This document shows, one piece after another, positions 22,106-30,492 of a stretch of 30,492 nucleotides of DNA; position 1 is the first letter of the stretch, and every line of letters begins with the position of its first letter. Location: positions 1-30,492 of the forward strand of contig CAKTNP010000025.1 in NCBI GenBank assembly GCA_934589155.1, given 5' to 3'. This DNA comes from an uncultured Oscillospiraceae bacterium. GTDB taxonomy: Bacteria > Bacillota > Clostridia > Oscillospirales > Oscillospiraceae. The notes below the pieces were generated by a model. That model was not told the origin of the DNA. It worked only from the letters and a program-made list of their open reading frames with translations, and did not search any database. The translations under genes and the position numbers were made by a program.

Positions 22106-25100
22106 TTATCGCTGAAAGGCGTTGACCACAGCGTCCGGCACGGCAGGAGCCTCCTCCTGGGTGAGGGTCACGGCGCCGGACAGGGACACATTCACCGTGG
22201 CCAGCACCACCTTGGCCGAGCCGGAGCAGGTCACGTCCAAGCCCGTAATGGTACCCTCGTGCATCCGCAGAGTCAGGGTGCCGCTGGTCAGGGAAACGTC
22301 CAGCTTCTTGGCCTCCGGTGCGATGATGTCCAAGAGCTCCGCCATGGCATCTTCGTCCAGGGAGACGATGTAGGCCGTGGAGCCCGTGGTCTCCGCCTTG
22401 GTGAACCGGCCGTTGAGGCACACGGTATAGGCCAGGTCCAGGAGCTTGGAGGCATCCGTCAGGGAGCTTTCCTGGCCGGTAACGCCTACGCCCCGCTCAT
22501 TGACGATGCCCTTTTCCGTAAAGTAGAGCTGCAGACCGTTTTTGCTCACGGTCTGAATCCGCTGGCCATTCACATTCTGGGCCGCCAGGCTCAGAGAGCT
22601 GCTGACCACCACAGGGCCACAGTCGGCCGACAGGCTGACCCGGGCCGTCATGGGATCCCGGCTCCGCAGCTCCGCCCAGCCCGCCGCCAGGTCGAACAGA
22701 TCCTGGGTGATCTCCGGGGCATCCGGGTCCTGAGCCTCATCCAAGGTGTCCAGCACCGCCTGGGGCACCGGGAAGGAAACGCTGCGGTCTCTGGGGGTCA
22801 GGACCGCCGAAAGGGTAAAAGCGGTTTTACTGTCGTTCGTCAGATTCCCGGCGGCCTCCATGGTGATTTCCGTTGCCTTGGAGCCGGACAGAGACACGGA
22901 AACCGTAAGCTGCTGGGTCTGAGAAACGCAGTCTCCAATCTCCGGCTCCAGCAAGGCCAGGAGCTTTCCGGCGGCGCTGCCGGAGGCGGTGACGGCATAG
23001 GTCTTGACGTCGTTTTCGCTGTGCTCCGTCACCTCCAGCTCCTGATACAAAGGCAGAAGCCGGCTCAGCAGGGAAGAGAAGTCGGGCAGGTCGCCGCCCA
23101 GCTTATAGGCGGCGCCGTTTTCCAGCAGGACACGATCCTCGGAATAATAGAGGGCGGCGCCGTCCAGGCTGATGCAGGTGATCCGGTGGCCGCCGGTGGT
23201 CCGGCGGTTGATCTCCGCGTCGGTGTGGAAGCCGTCCTGGCCCAGAGTACCGTCTACGGTCAGGCCCATGGACAGCTCCGACTTCTGATTCAGTTCATTG
23301 AGGGCCCGATAGGGGGCCAGGGTCCCCCGCAGCGCCGGGAGCAAGAAGGCCAGGGCCACTCCGATCAGGGCCAGGAGCACCAGCACAATAGCCAGGGGCA
23401 GGACCCATTTTTTCTTTTTCTTGGGCTGGGCCGGAGCCTCTTCCTCAGAGGCAGGCTCCTGGGCCGAAGCGGCCTCCAGATCCCGCTGGGCGGCCCTGCG
23501 CAAACGGCGGCGCCGCCGGGCCTTACGGGTCAGAAGCAGGATCAGGAACACGATGAGCCCGATCACGGCCGCCAACACCAGCCAGGTCCACCAGATGGGA
23601 AGGATGGACACCACGGCCAGGTCCGCCTCGGTGCCCGCCAGCTCAAAGGTCAGGTAGCTGCCGAAGACCTCGTAATCGATCCGCTCCCAGCGGTCGCCCT
23701 GCTTCACGTACAGACGCAGATGGCTGGTGCTGCCGTTGGGGGAGAGGTAATGGACCAGGTGGCTGCTCTGCCCGTCGGCGGGCAGGCTGATATGCCACTG
23801 CTCTACGAGATCCTTATTGATGGGCGCGGACAGCCAGGTGTACCAGGGGTTTTCCTTGGTATAGCCCCGGATGGCCTGGTCCAGGCCGCTGGTCAGGGGA
23901 GAGAAGCTGCCGGGGGACAGAGGCTGCACCGAAGCCGTTACGGTCATGCTGTCCTGATAATCCCCGTCCACGAAGAATACCGGGCGGCCGTTCTCCCGCC
24001 GGATCTCCGAGGGGATGGCGGAGGAGAACAGGGTATATTCCGCGGTGACCACGGTGTCAAAGGTCAGATTGCTGAGGTCCGTCCGGTCCCAATGGGCATA
24101 ATAGCCGTCCTTCTGGGGAATCTCCGGGAATATATCCTCGGAGAAGGAGTCGCCGTAATGGAACTGCCGGGTCTGGAGGATCCGGCCGTCGGCCTCAAAG
24201 CGGAGAGTCAGGGTCTGCATTTCCTCCGGCAGGTCCGGGACCTCCAAAAGCTCGGGGTAGGACATGGGCTCCGCCTGTCCGGCGCAGCTCAGGCCGTCGA
24301 TGCCGCCCAGGGTATCGGACACGAAGAAGTTGTCCTGGAATACGCCGGAATCCGTGCCGGACACGGCGCCTACGGACTGGCCGCCCCGGGCGACGGTCAC
24401 CATGCTGTAACAGCCGGACACGGCGCTGACATTGCCGGTCATGGTCTCACCTACACCGGAGCCTACGATGCCGCCCACGTACTTATCGCCCTCCAGGCGG
24501 CACTTGGCGTAGGAATTCTGGATGGTGGCGGAGGCCAGGCCCGCGATGCCGCCCACGTAGTCGCCGGATTCGCTGGACACGTCGCCGAAGCCCTTGGCCC
24601 CGGTAATGAGGCCCAGGTCCATGCGGCCCGCGATACCGCCGGCATAGCTGCGCTTGGATTCCACGGTGCCGGTGTTGGCGCAGTCCTCCACAATGGCCTT
24701 GAGCTCATATTCCCGCTTGTATTTGCCGGAAACGCTGGCGGACAGGTCATCCTCGGGATCCACGGAGTATTCCACGGCGATGGTTCCCGCGATGCCGCCC
24801 ACGTTCAGATCACCGCTGACTGCGCCGGAGTTCTGGCCGTCTTTGACCTTGCCAAGAGTGACGGCGGCAATGTTGTTGGCGGAGGTGTCCTTCACGGGAT
24901 TGTTGGCAGGATCGTCCGCCTCCGCAATGGCATTGTAGATGGTATCGGAAATGGCGCCGAATTTCTCGTTTATGGCACGAACATCCTCGGCCAGCTGGCC
25001 GGTGGTGCCCGCAATGGCGCCATTGAGCTGGCTCAGCTGGCTGCCCACGCCGCTGATGGAGGCGGTGAGACCCCCAAGATCCGGAGCCGCCACGATCTGG

Positions 25101-26449
25101 GCATTGCCGGTGACGTCTACGGAGCCGGAAGCTTCTCCGCTGCCGTCGGCGCTGCCGGTGCCGCCGCTGATGGACACGTCCACATCCGTCGCCGTGCCGC
25201 CCGTCGGCGTGGTCTCCGTGGTGGAGCCGACATCCACGTTCACGTCCGGGGTGGTCACGGTGACGGAGCCGGAGGCTTCGCCGCTGCCGTCGCCGGAAAC
25301 GGAGCCGGAGGCGCCGATGTTGACCTTTACGTTGGCAGCCTCCTGGGCGGCGTTTTGAATGGAGCCGTTGACGCTGCTCAGCCGGGAGGAGATGCCGCCC
25401 ACGCCGCTTTCGGCGTCCTTGGAGGCCTTATCCACCAGGTCCTGCAGCTCCTTCAGCTGCTTCTGGACCTGGGTCAGGGTGCTGTCGGAAAGGGACATTT
25501 CGATGTAGGGCTCCATCTGGCCCACCAGGCCGCCGATGTCCTTGCGGCCGTAGACCGCGCCGGAATTGGAGCAGTTCAGCACATAGCCGCAGCTGCGGCC
25601 GGCGATGCCGCCCACGTTATAGCCCACGTGGGGATAGCCCACCACGGCGGCGTTGGTGCTGTCCCGGATCACGCCGGAGGAATATCCGGCGATGCCGCCG
25701 GCATCCACCGCCGTAGGGGCGGCAGACACGGAGCTGAGTTTAGACTTATCCAGGCTCAGGTCCAGGTTCAGATCCTCCAGGGAAATGGCCTGATCCTGGC
25801 TCACGGTGTTCACGTAGGCGCCGTTGGAAGAGCCCCGGATCATGCCCAGGTTGGTACCGGCAATGCCGCCGGTCTTATTTTCGCCGGTGACGGCGCCGCC
25901 GGAGGTGCAGTTCGACAGGGTGCCGGTCAGGGCGTTGGTGCCCACGATGCCGCCTACGTTCTCCTTGCCGCTGACGGTGCCGGAGAAGCTGCACTCGGCA
26001 ATGGTGCCGTAGTTGGTGCCCGCGATGCCGCCCGCGGCGGTGCAGGCGCCGGACAGGGCCAGAGTGCCGGAAACCTTCAGGTTCCGGATCACGCCGGTGG
26101 CCTGGACCGTCCGGAACAGGCCCGCCCCGGACATTTCACCGGAAACGGACAGGCCCGTAATGCTGTGGCCGTTGCCCATAAAGGTGCCGCCGAAGGAGGG
26201 GATAGGGGAGAAGGACATTCCCTCCAAAGAAATGTCTGTCTCCAGGACCACGTATTTCCCAATGGACCAGGTGTCCAGGCGGCAGGAGTCCGCCAGGTCC
26301 AGAAGATCCTCCGCCGTGCGGATATGAATCGTGGTGGAGGAAGTGGTCCCGGTTTCCTGCGCGGCGGCCGACAGGCCCATGCCGCACAGAAGGGGCAGTA
26401 CAAGCAGAATCGAAAGGATTCGATTGAACCAATTACGCATGGGTTTCAT
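22106..26449 (-). CDS. Large GLUG-repeat surface protein with two C-terminal membrane segments
   Basis: A 1447-residue protein. A signal peptide covers about residues 1-30 (ends GLSAAAQ). GLUG-type repeats (pattern G-G-I-A-G-x-N, N-x-G-x-V) are seen at about 105-320 and again at 555-745. A coiled coil lies near 323-345, then a Gly/Ser/Thr-rich low-complexity part at about 370-450. A region at about 745-803 resembles the InlB-type Listeria-Bacteroides repeat (FEADGRIL...FHYGDSF...GYYAHWD). Two membrane helices lie near 945-968 and 1012-1035, separated by a highly basic cytosolic loop (RKARRRRRLRR, KKKKKW). The last 410 residues form a strand-rich extracellular domain. The start overlaps the permease stop by 17 nt. 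Likely a surface-exposed partner of the MMPL permease. Confidence 0.8.
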   Translation of the reverse strand: MKPMRNWFNRILSILLVLPLLCGMGLSAAAQETGTTSSTTIHIRTAEDLLDLADSCRLDTWSIGKYVVLETDISLEGMSFSPIPSFGGTFMGNGHSITGLSVSGEMSGAGLFRTVQATGVIRNLKVSGTLALSGACTAAGGIAGTNYGTIAECSFSGTVSGKENVGGIVGTNALTGTLSNCTSGGAVTGENKTGGIAGTNLGMIRGSSNGAYVNTVSQDQAISLEDLNLDLSLDKSKLSSVSAAPTAVDAGGIAGYSSGVIRDSTNAAVVGYPHVGYNVGGIAGRSCGYVLNCSNSGAVYGRKDIGGLVGQMEPYIEMSLSDSTLTQVQKQLKELQDLVDKASKDAESGVGGISSRLSSVNGSIQNAAQEAANVKVNIGASGSVSGDGSGEASGSVTVTTPDVNVDVGSTTETTPTGGTATDVDVSISGGTGSADGSGEASGSVDVTGNAQIVAAPDLGGLTASISGVGSQLSQLNGAIAGTTGQLAEDVRAINEKFGAISDTIYNAIAEADDPANNPVKDTSANNIAAVTLGKVKDGQNSGAVSGDLNVGGIAGTIAVEYSVDPEDDLSASVSGKYKREYELKAIVEDCANTGTVESKRSYAGGIAGRMDLGLITGAKGFGDVSSESGDYVGGIAGLASATIQNSYAKCRLEGDKYVGGIVGSGVGETMTGNVSAVSGCYSMVTVARGGQSVGAVSGTDSGVFQDNFFVSDTLGGIDGLSCAGQAEPMSYPELLEVPDLPEEMQTLTLRFEADGRILQTRQFHYGDSFSEDIFPEIPQKDGYYAHWDRTDLSNLTFDTVVTAEYTLFSSAIPSEIRRENGRPVFFVDGDYQDSMTVTASVQPLSPGSFSPLTSGLDQAIRGYTKENPWYTWLSAPINKDLVEQWHISLPADGQSSHLVHYLSPNGSTSHLRLYVKQGDRWERIDYEVFGSYLTFELAGTEADLAVVSILPIWWTWLVLAAVIGLIVFLILLLTRKARRRRRLRRAAQRDLEAASAQEPASEEEAPAQPKKKKKWVLPLAIVLVLLALIGVALAFLLPALRGTLAPYRALNELNQKSELSMGLTVDGTLGQDGFHTDAEINRRTTGGHRITCISLDGAALYYSEDRVLLENGAAYKLGGDLPDFSSLLSRLLPLYQELEVTEHSENDVKTYAVTASGSAAGKLLALLEPEIGDCVSQTQQLTVSVSLSGSKATEITMEAAGNLTNDSKTAFTLSAVLTPRDRSVSFPVPQAVLDTLDEAQDPDAPEITQDLFDLAAGWAELRSRDPMTARVSLSADCGPVVVSSSLSLAAQNVNGQRIQTVSKNGLQLYFTEKGIVNERGVGVTGQESSLTDASKLLDLAYTVCLNGRFTKAETTGSTAYIVSLDEDAMAELLDIIAPEAKKLDVSLTSGTLTLRMHEGTITGLDVTCSGSAKVVLATVNVSLSGAVTLTQEEAPAVPDAVVNAFQR

Positions 26450-28919
26450 CCTCCTTTCCGCCGGATCCCGGAGCGGCGGGTCCGCCGCCGGGGTCGTCCT
26501 GGGGCGCTACGCTGCCGGAGATCAGGTTCAGGTCTACGTCGCCCTCCACGCTGCCCCGCATGACGCCGTTGAAGCTGCCATGGATCCGGCCCCGGACCAT
26601 GCCGTCCACATAAACCCGTCCGCTCATTTCCCGCTTGGGCAGGGCCACGGCGGGCACGGAGAAGGAGGTCTTATCAATGATATTGCCGCCGATCAGCAGG
26701 ATCTGGGGCAGAACGAACATGACCAGGAACATGGAAATAATGGTGCCCCGGCCCAGGCTCTGGCCGATGCCGACGATGGTGGCCTCGGAGGTCATGCTGC
26801 CGATCAGCACACCGGCCACGGTCAGAATGGAGCCGGAGGTGATGATGGTGGGGAAGGCGAAGTTCAAGGAATCAATGATGGCTTCCTTTTTGCTCATGCG
26901 CCGCTTCACGTCCTGATACCGGCTGGCGATGACGATGGCATAGTCGATGTTGGCGCCCATCTGAATGGAGCTGACCACAAGGTAGCTCATGTAAAACAGG
27001 GGAGAATTGGTAATGGCCGGGATGGCGAAGTTGAGCCAGATACTGCCCTGGATCACAAGGATCAGCAGGATGGGCATACCGGCAGACTTGAAGGTGAACA
27101 GCAGCACCACCAGAACGATGATGATGGAGACGATGCTGACCACCAGGTTGTCCCGGGAGAAGGACTTTTCAAAGTCGTACTCGTTGGTGGAGTTGCCCGC
27201 CACGTACACGTTGCCGTCGGGATAATACCGCTGGGCAATCTCCCGGATGGTATCCGTGAAGGAATAGGTCTCGTCGCCGCTGACGGGCAGATTCAGATAG
27301 ATCAGCATCCGGTTGTATTCCGTGCCGCAGAGCTGGGCCTTGGCGCTCTCCATCTGGGTCTGGGCGCTGGCCAGAAGGGCGGTCTGATCTTCGTTCAGGC
27401 TGACAACCCCCTTATCCACCTGGTCGCAGACGAAGAGGAACATATCGATGAGAGGGACCTTATAGGTAGCAAGCTGGCCCACCAGCTTGCCGTAGTCGTC
27501 GTTTTCCACGGCGTAGGCGGCGTAGACCACCTGAGCGGCCTCATAGTCCAGCCCGGCCAGCTCCGCAAACTGCCGGGGCGTCAGCTTATCCGCCAGCTTG
27601 TAGCCGTCCAAAGCGTCAATATTGGACAAGCCCATGGTATAGTCGATCTCGTCGTAGGTCTCCAGTTCCTTTAACAGGGCGGCCTCCGTATCGTAATCCC
27701 CGGCAGGGACCACCAGGGCCACCATGTTGGAGGTGCCGAAGTTGTCCTCGATCATGTTTTCGGCGATCTGGGTCTCATTGAGCTTAGGGGTAGTCAATGT
27801 GCTGTAGCCGTAGGCATAGGGGCACTGATTGGAAAAGTGGAAGGCAAAGACAATAACCGCCAGAAAGACGATGGGCACCACATGCCGGGTGGCATAGTCG
27901 ATCTTGCCCACAATGGGGATCTTGGGCACGAAGTTCTTATGCTTGGTCTTGTCGATCAGGGGCCCAAAGAGCACCAGCAGACCCGGCATGACGATGAACA
28001 CTGCCAGCAGGGCAAACAAAATGGCCTTGATCAGGTTGATGCCCATGTCCGGGCCAATCTTGAACTGCATGAACATCATGGCAGCCAGGCCGCCGATGGT
28101 GGTCAGGGAGCTGGCGCCGATCTCTGGAATGGCCTTGCTCAGGGCGATGATGGCGGCCTCCCGAATGGGCAGATTCTCATGCTCCACCTTAAACCGGTTG
28201 CAGAGGATGACGGCATAGTCCAGGGACAGGGCCAGCTGCAGGATACTGGTCACGGAGTTGGACACGAAGGAAATGGTGCCGAAGACGAAGTTGCAGCCCT
28301 TGTTCAGAATCATGGCCACCACGAAAGTGATCAGCAGCACCGGCACCTCGCCGTAGGTCTGGGAGGTCAGCAGCAGCACGCCCACCACGATGAAGGCCAC
28401 CAGAACCATGATGATCTGAATTTCGGACTCAATGGTCTCCTCCAGGGTGTTGCCCAGCTCCGTGGAGACGTACGTGTCCCGATCCCCCAGGGCTTCTTTG
28501 ACCCGGTCCAGAGCCTCCAGGCAGGCATCGTCCTTTTCATCATAGGAAAAGGTCACGCTGTACAGGGCGGAGGCGTTGTTGTAATGGTCCGCGGTCTCGT
28601 CAAAGTCTACGGACTGGACGCCCTTCAGACCGGCGATGGTGTCCTTGAGGCTCTCGGCCTCGCTGTAAGAAATGTTGGCCACCATGACCTGGGCCGTGCC
28701 GTATGTCGTGAATTGGTCCTCCATAATATTGAGGGCCTGTTTCGTTTCGGAATCATCCGGCAAGTACTGGGTCAAATCGTTTTCCACGTTGACCCATCTG
28801 GACGAAAACACCGAAAAAATCAGGAGAATAACGGTGATCAAAAAGAACAAATTGCGCTTATCCACAATAAATGTGGCCAATTTGACCATGGCATTATTCT
28901 CTTTTTTGACTTCTTCCAT
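26433..28919 (-). CDS. MMPL/RND-family permease
   Basis: An 828-residue permease with the two-repeat RND layout. A membrane helix lies near residues 19-38, a first extracytoplasmic loop follows, then five helices; the pattern repeats in the second half. Each half has an Asp-Tyr pair in the helix expected to carry protons (SLDYAVILCNRF near 233 and GANIDYAIVIASRY near 657), as in MmpL-type transporters. The C-terminal tail (about 765-805) is a Gly-rich alternating pattern that looks like a short beta-solenoid (GRVYVDGMVRGRIHGSF). ATG 28919 is chosen because GGAGGAG lies upstream on the minus strand, although spacing is long; a later ATG at 28889 is possible. It is the first gene of the operon. 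Substrate probably a lipid or hydrophobic compound, by family. Confidence 0.88.
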   Translation of the reverse strand: MEEVKKENNAMVKLATFIVDKRNLFFLITVILLIFSVFSSRWVNVENDLTQYLPDDSETKQALNIMEDQFTTYGTAQVMVANISYSEAESLKDTIAGLKGVQSVDFDETADHYNNASALYSVTFSYDEKDDACLEALDRVKEALGDRDTYVSTELGNTLEETIESEIQIIMVLVAFIVVGVLLLTSQTYGEVPVLLITFVVAMILNKGCNFVFGTISFVSNSVTSILQLALSLDYAVILCNRFKVEHENLPIREAAIIALSKAIPEIGASSLTTIGGLAAMMFMQFKIGPDMGINLIKAILFALLAVFIVMPGLLVLFGPLIDKTKHKNFVPKIPIVGKIDYATRHVVPIVFLAVIVFAFHFSNQCPYAYGYSTLTTPKLNETQIAENMIEDNFGTSNMVALVVPAGDYDTEAALLKELETYDEIDYTMGLSNIDALDGYKLADKLTPRQFAELAGLDYEAAQVVYAAYAVENDDYGKLVGQLATYKVPLIDMFLFVCDQVDKGVVSLNEDQTALLASAQTQMESAKAQLCGTEYNRMLIYLNLPVSGDETYSFTDTIREIAQRYYPDGNVYVAGNSTNEYDFEKSFSRDNLVVSIVSIIIVLVVLLFTFKSAGMPILLILVIQGSIWLNFAIPAITNSPLFYMSYLVVSSIQMGANIDYAIVIASRYQDVKRRMSKKEAIIDSLNFAFPTIITSGSILTVAGVLIGSMTSEATIVGIGQSLGRGTIISMFLVMFVLPQILLIGGNIIDKTSFSVPAVALPKREMSGRVYVDGMVRGRIHGSFNGVMRGSVEGDVDLNLISGSVAPQDDPGGGPAAPGSGGKEDETHA

Positions 28920-29009
28920 AGGCAGTTCACTCCTCCAATCTTCGTTTCGGAAAGGACCGCGCCGGGGCAATGTCGCACTCTGCGCCTACATATCCAATTT
29001 AACGCGTAT

Positions 29010-29038
29010 AGTATAGCATTGCGTGAAGCAGGGCACAA
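29010..29038 (-). promoter_or_regulatory. Promoter of the MMPL / GLUG operon
   Basis: On the minus strand: TTGTGC (29038-29033), 17 nt, TATACT (29015-29010), about 90 nt before the permease start. No other gene lies between. Confidence 0.55.
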
Positions 29039-29493
29039 GGGTCAAAATGCGAAATTTGTTCCAAGGAGGAGAGGGAGATAAGAGGAATAAACAAGATTTC
29101 ACTCTGATATATAATTAACTATGCCAAAATTACGGCGAAACTGCGCAAAAGAGGACTTTCTGAATGAAAAGGTCGTTGCGGAGTTGGCAGCACAACAGAG
29201 CAAGGCATAAAAGAACCCCCAGCCGTGGGCATTGAAGTCCATAGCTGGGGGACATTTCGAGTCTGAAGAGGCCGAGAGGGGAGCTAAGTTAAAATCTGCT
29301 GAAAAGTTCGGAAAATGCCGCTTCTTGAAAGCGGTCTATTTTGTGTCTCGAGTGAACGCAACAAAATAACAGATGTTTTGTTGCGTTAGGGGCGAATTTG
29401 GCGGATATTGGTAACTTTTCGAGTGGCGGCGGGCGCAACGGTAAGGGGTCGGATTATAGCAATCCAGGCAAACCAGGGTTGCCCCCTGTGGGT
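29039..29493. other. Gene-free stretch with several hairpins
   Basis: No convincing gene. A 29-codon open frame (29121-29210, MPKLRRNCAKEDFLNE...) has no good ribosome binding site and may be a gene remnant. Hairpins: CCCCCAGC/GCTGGGGG (29216-29251), CCGCTT/AAGCGG (29318-29334) with TTTT on the minus strand, and a perfect 12-bp stem AACGCAACAAAA (29355-29366) with 29376-29387. Confidence 0.5.
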
Positions 29494-29530
29494 AAAAAAA
29501 TCCCCGCCCGAAAAAACCGGGCGGGGATTT
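29494..29530 (-). terminator. Strong minus-strand terminator
   Basis: AAATCCCCGCCCG (29498-29510) pairs perfectly with 29518-29530 around a 7-nt loop. On the minus strand it is followed by seven T residues, a perfect intrinsic terminator for the short unit that starts at about 29585. Confidence 0.85.
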
Positions 29531-29585
29531 CCTGCGGTCCTTGGACGTCTTGCAACGGCCCCCGAAGGGGCGGAACCAGCCACGC
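29494..29585 (-). ncRNA. Candidate small RNA of about 90 nt
   Basis: A minus-strand promoter with consensus-like elements (29592-29620) is followed after about 90 nt by the strong terminator at 29494-29530. The transcript contains a GCCCC-TTCG-GGGGC hairpin and GTCC-AA-GGAC, then the terminator stem. No start codon with a ribosome binding site is present. I do not recognise the RNA family. The extent is inferred from promoter and terminator positions only. Confidence 0.45.
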
Positions 29586-29591
29586 AAGAAA

Positions 29592-29620
29592 ACTATACCA
29601 TAAACGGTCCTTATTGTCAA
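29592..29620 (-). promoter_or_regulatory. Consensus sigma-A promoter on the minus strand
   Basis: TTGACA (29620-29615), exactly 17 nt, TATAGT (29597-29592). One of the best promoters in the window, driving the short unit that ends at 29494. Confidence 0.75.
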
Positions 29621-29641
29621 GAGGGGGCGGGCGGCTTGCCT

Positions 29642-29710
29642 ACAAAAAAAATGCCGCGTGTCAAGGCCGCGCGAAGCGCGCCCGAAGGGCTGCGGCCTTG
29701 ACGGCGGCAT
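29642..29710 (-). terminator. Branched hairpin with T-tract on the minus strand
   Basis: TCAAGGCCGC (29661-29670) pairs with GCGGCCTTGA (29692-29701), and the base ATGCCGC (29651-29657) pairs with GCGGCAT (29704-29710). Inside lie two small hairpins, GCGC-GAA-GCGC and GCCC-GAA-GGGC. On the minus strand the structure is followed by a run of at least seven T residues, so it would end a minus-strand transcript coming from the right. Confidence 0.55.
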
Positions 29711-29759
29711 TATACTAGCCACCCCGCAAGCCCCCCCGAAAAATTTTTGTCTGTTGCGC

Positions 29760-30492
29760 CGGTTTACAAAATCCGGATTGTCACACAGGGCGCGCGCCCG
29801 CGCACGGCGCGGGCTGCGGGCCCCTGCCGGGTTTTGAGGGCTGCGAAAAGTGGGGAGGCACCCCAAACCAGCCACGCGCCCCCCGCGAGCCCCAGCGGGG
29901 CGGCAGGGGCGGGGGGGGAGGCAGGGAGAGAGCCCCGGCCAAAGCGTGCAGGACAGGCCCACGGACAGCCCCACGGGCGGCACCATTGCCGCAAGCGGAG
30001 CGCGGCGGCAAAAACGCCGGGGGGGCGGAGCCCACCCAGGCGGCGCAGACGGGGCGGGGAGCAGGGCGCAGCACAGCGCGCCCGCGACCGCCCCGCCAAC
30101 CCCCGAACCAGAGCGCAAGGCAAGCGCGCGAGGCCGACACCAAAGAGGCCGAAGCGCGGCGCAGCCGCCGAAAAAGGCAGCCGCGCGGCAGCGCGGTCGC
30201 AAGCGGAGCGCAGCGGCAAAAACGCCGGGGGGGCGGAGCCCACCCAGGCGGCGCAGACGGGGCGGGGAGCAGGGCGCAGCACAGCGCGCCCGCGACCGCC
30301 CCGCCAAGCCGCCACGCCCCCCGGCGGGAGCGGAGCCCCGGAGCAAGGCGCGGGGGGGCACCGGCCCCCCGCAAGGGCGGCCACCAAAGAGCCCGCAGCG
30401 GGGCGGACCAAGGCCGCGCCCGCAGCGCAGCAAGCCCGACCGGACAGGGAGGGCGCGCGCAGCAAGGGCAAGGCCGAGGGCGGGGGCAAGGC
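29760..30492. other. Extremely GC-rich stretch without a supported gene
   Basis: Long runs of G or C, many GCGC stretches and short palindromes dominate. Long open frames exist on the minus strand, but their products are Ala/Pro/Arg/Gly/Cys-rich low complexity with no similarity I recognise and no clear ribosome binding site; the same DNA is open in several frames, as expected for such composition. I see no promoter in it. It contains the 110-bp direct repeat listed separately. Confidence 0.6.
29990..30307. repeat. 110-bp direct repeat, two copies
   Basis: Copy 1 at 29990-30099 and copy 2 at 30198-30307, offset 208 bp, differing at one position (30004 versus 30212). Each copy contains CGGCAAAAACGCCG and GGGCGGAGCCC hairpins. 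The 98-bp spacer between them is not repeated elsewhere in the window. Confidence 0.85.

Noticed and set aside
22259..26563. Very long plus-strand open frame opposite the GLUG-repeat gene
   Set aside because: It is the antisense of a repetitive GC-rich gene; the product is Gly/His/Ala-rich without any known domain, while the minus strand has a signal peptide, repeats and membrane segments.
26331..29081. Long plus-strand open frames opposite the MMPL permease
   Set aside because: His/Gln/Gly-rich products typical of antisense reading; the minus strand encodes a clear permease.
29990..30307. Direct repeats as a possible CRISPR array
   Set aside because: Only two copies, repeat unit 110 bp and spacer 98 bp, and no cas genes; this is not a CRISPR array.
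29336..30433. 365-codon minus-strand open frame in the GC-rich island
   Set aside because: Low-complexity Ala/Pro/Arg/Cys product, no ribosome binding site, runs through two terminators and the small RNA promoter, and the same DNA is open in other frames.

Overview
The window looks like chromosome from a strictly anaerobic, GC-rich, Gram-positive Clostridia-type bacterium, probably a gut Oscillospiraceae relative. The grounds are strong Shine-Dalgarno sites with ATG/GTG starts, sigma-A type promoters, a Gram-positive lipobox protein, a NUDIX / TIGR04086 / SpoIIM-like / XerD neighbourhood like that of other Firmicutes, and cytosolic Hdr/Flx flavin-based redox machinery. No rRNA, tRNA or CRISPR array was recognised, so the taxonomic placement is inference.

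Region 1 (1-1060) is AT-richer accessory DNA. It has a terminator, two very small genes (267-413, 532-708), a highly structured ~245-nt stretch that resembles an orphan HEARO / IsrB-type omega RNA (about 759-1001), and a long bidirectional hairpin (1011-1059). Region 2 (1217-6058) is a row of poorly recognisable small genes on one strand: a lipoprotein, two possible immunity-type proteins (DUF4304-like and Imm26-like), three small membrane proteins and two unknowns.

Region 3 (6116-16368) is the centre of interest. A LysR regulator with its own promoter is followed by a tight nine-gene operon: hdrB-hdrC-hdrA, an MvhD/FlxD-type protein, two FlxB/FlxC-like iron-sulfur proteins, a FlxA/AsrB-like NAD(P)H-flavin protein, and an FrdB-FrdA pair without membrane anchors. 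I read it as a soluble, probably electron-bifurcating NADH-dependent fumarate (or related enoate) reductase. Electrons would enter at FlxA, split at HdrA towards ferredoxin and towards HdrB/FrdAB. A dyad at the likely operon promoter (7464-7481) is a good candidate LysR site.

Region 4 (16369-19702) holds a decayed GH2 glycosidase N-terminus joined in frame to the promoter and coding region of a DUF4091 glycosidase-like gene, then a GNAT acetyltransferase and a NUDIX hydrolase ending at a clear terminator. Region 5 (19771-22071) has a TIGR04086 membrane protein, a 370-bp spacer rich in dyads, a SpoIIM-like membrane protein and XerD.

Region 6 (22106-29038, minus strand) is a two-gene operon of an MMPL/RND permease and a 1447-residue surface protein with GLUG repeats and two membrane segments; the genes overlap and probably act together. 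Region 7 (29040-30492) has no convincing protein gene. It contains several strong hairpins, a compact minus-strand promoter-to-terminator unit of about 90 nt that may be a small RNA, and an extremely GC-rich stretch with a 110-bp direct repeat.
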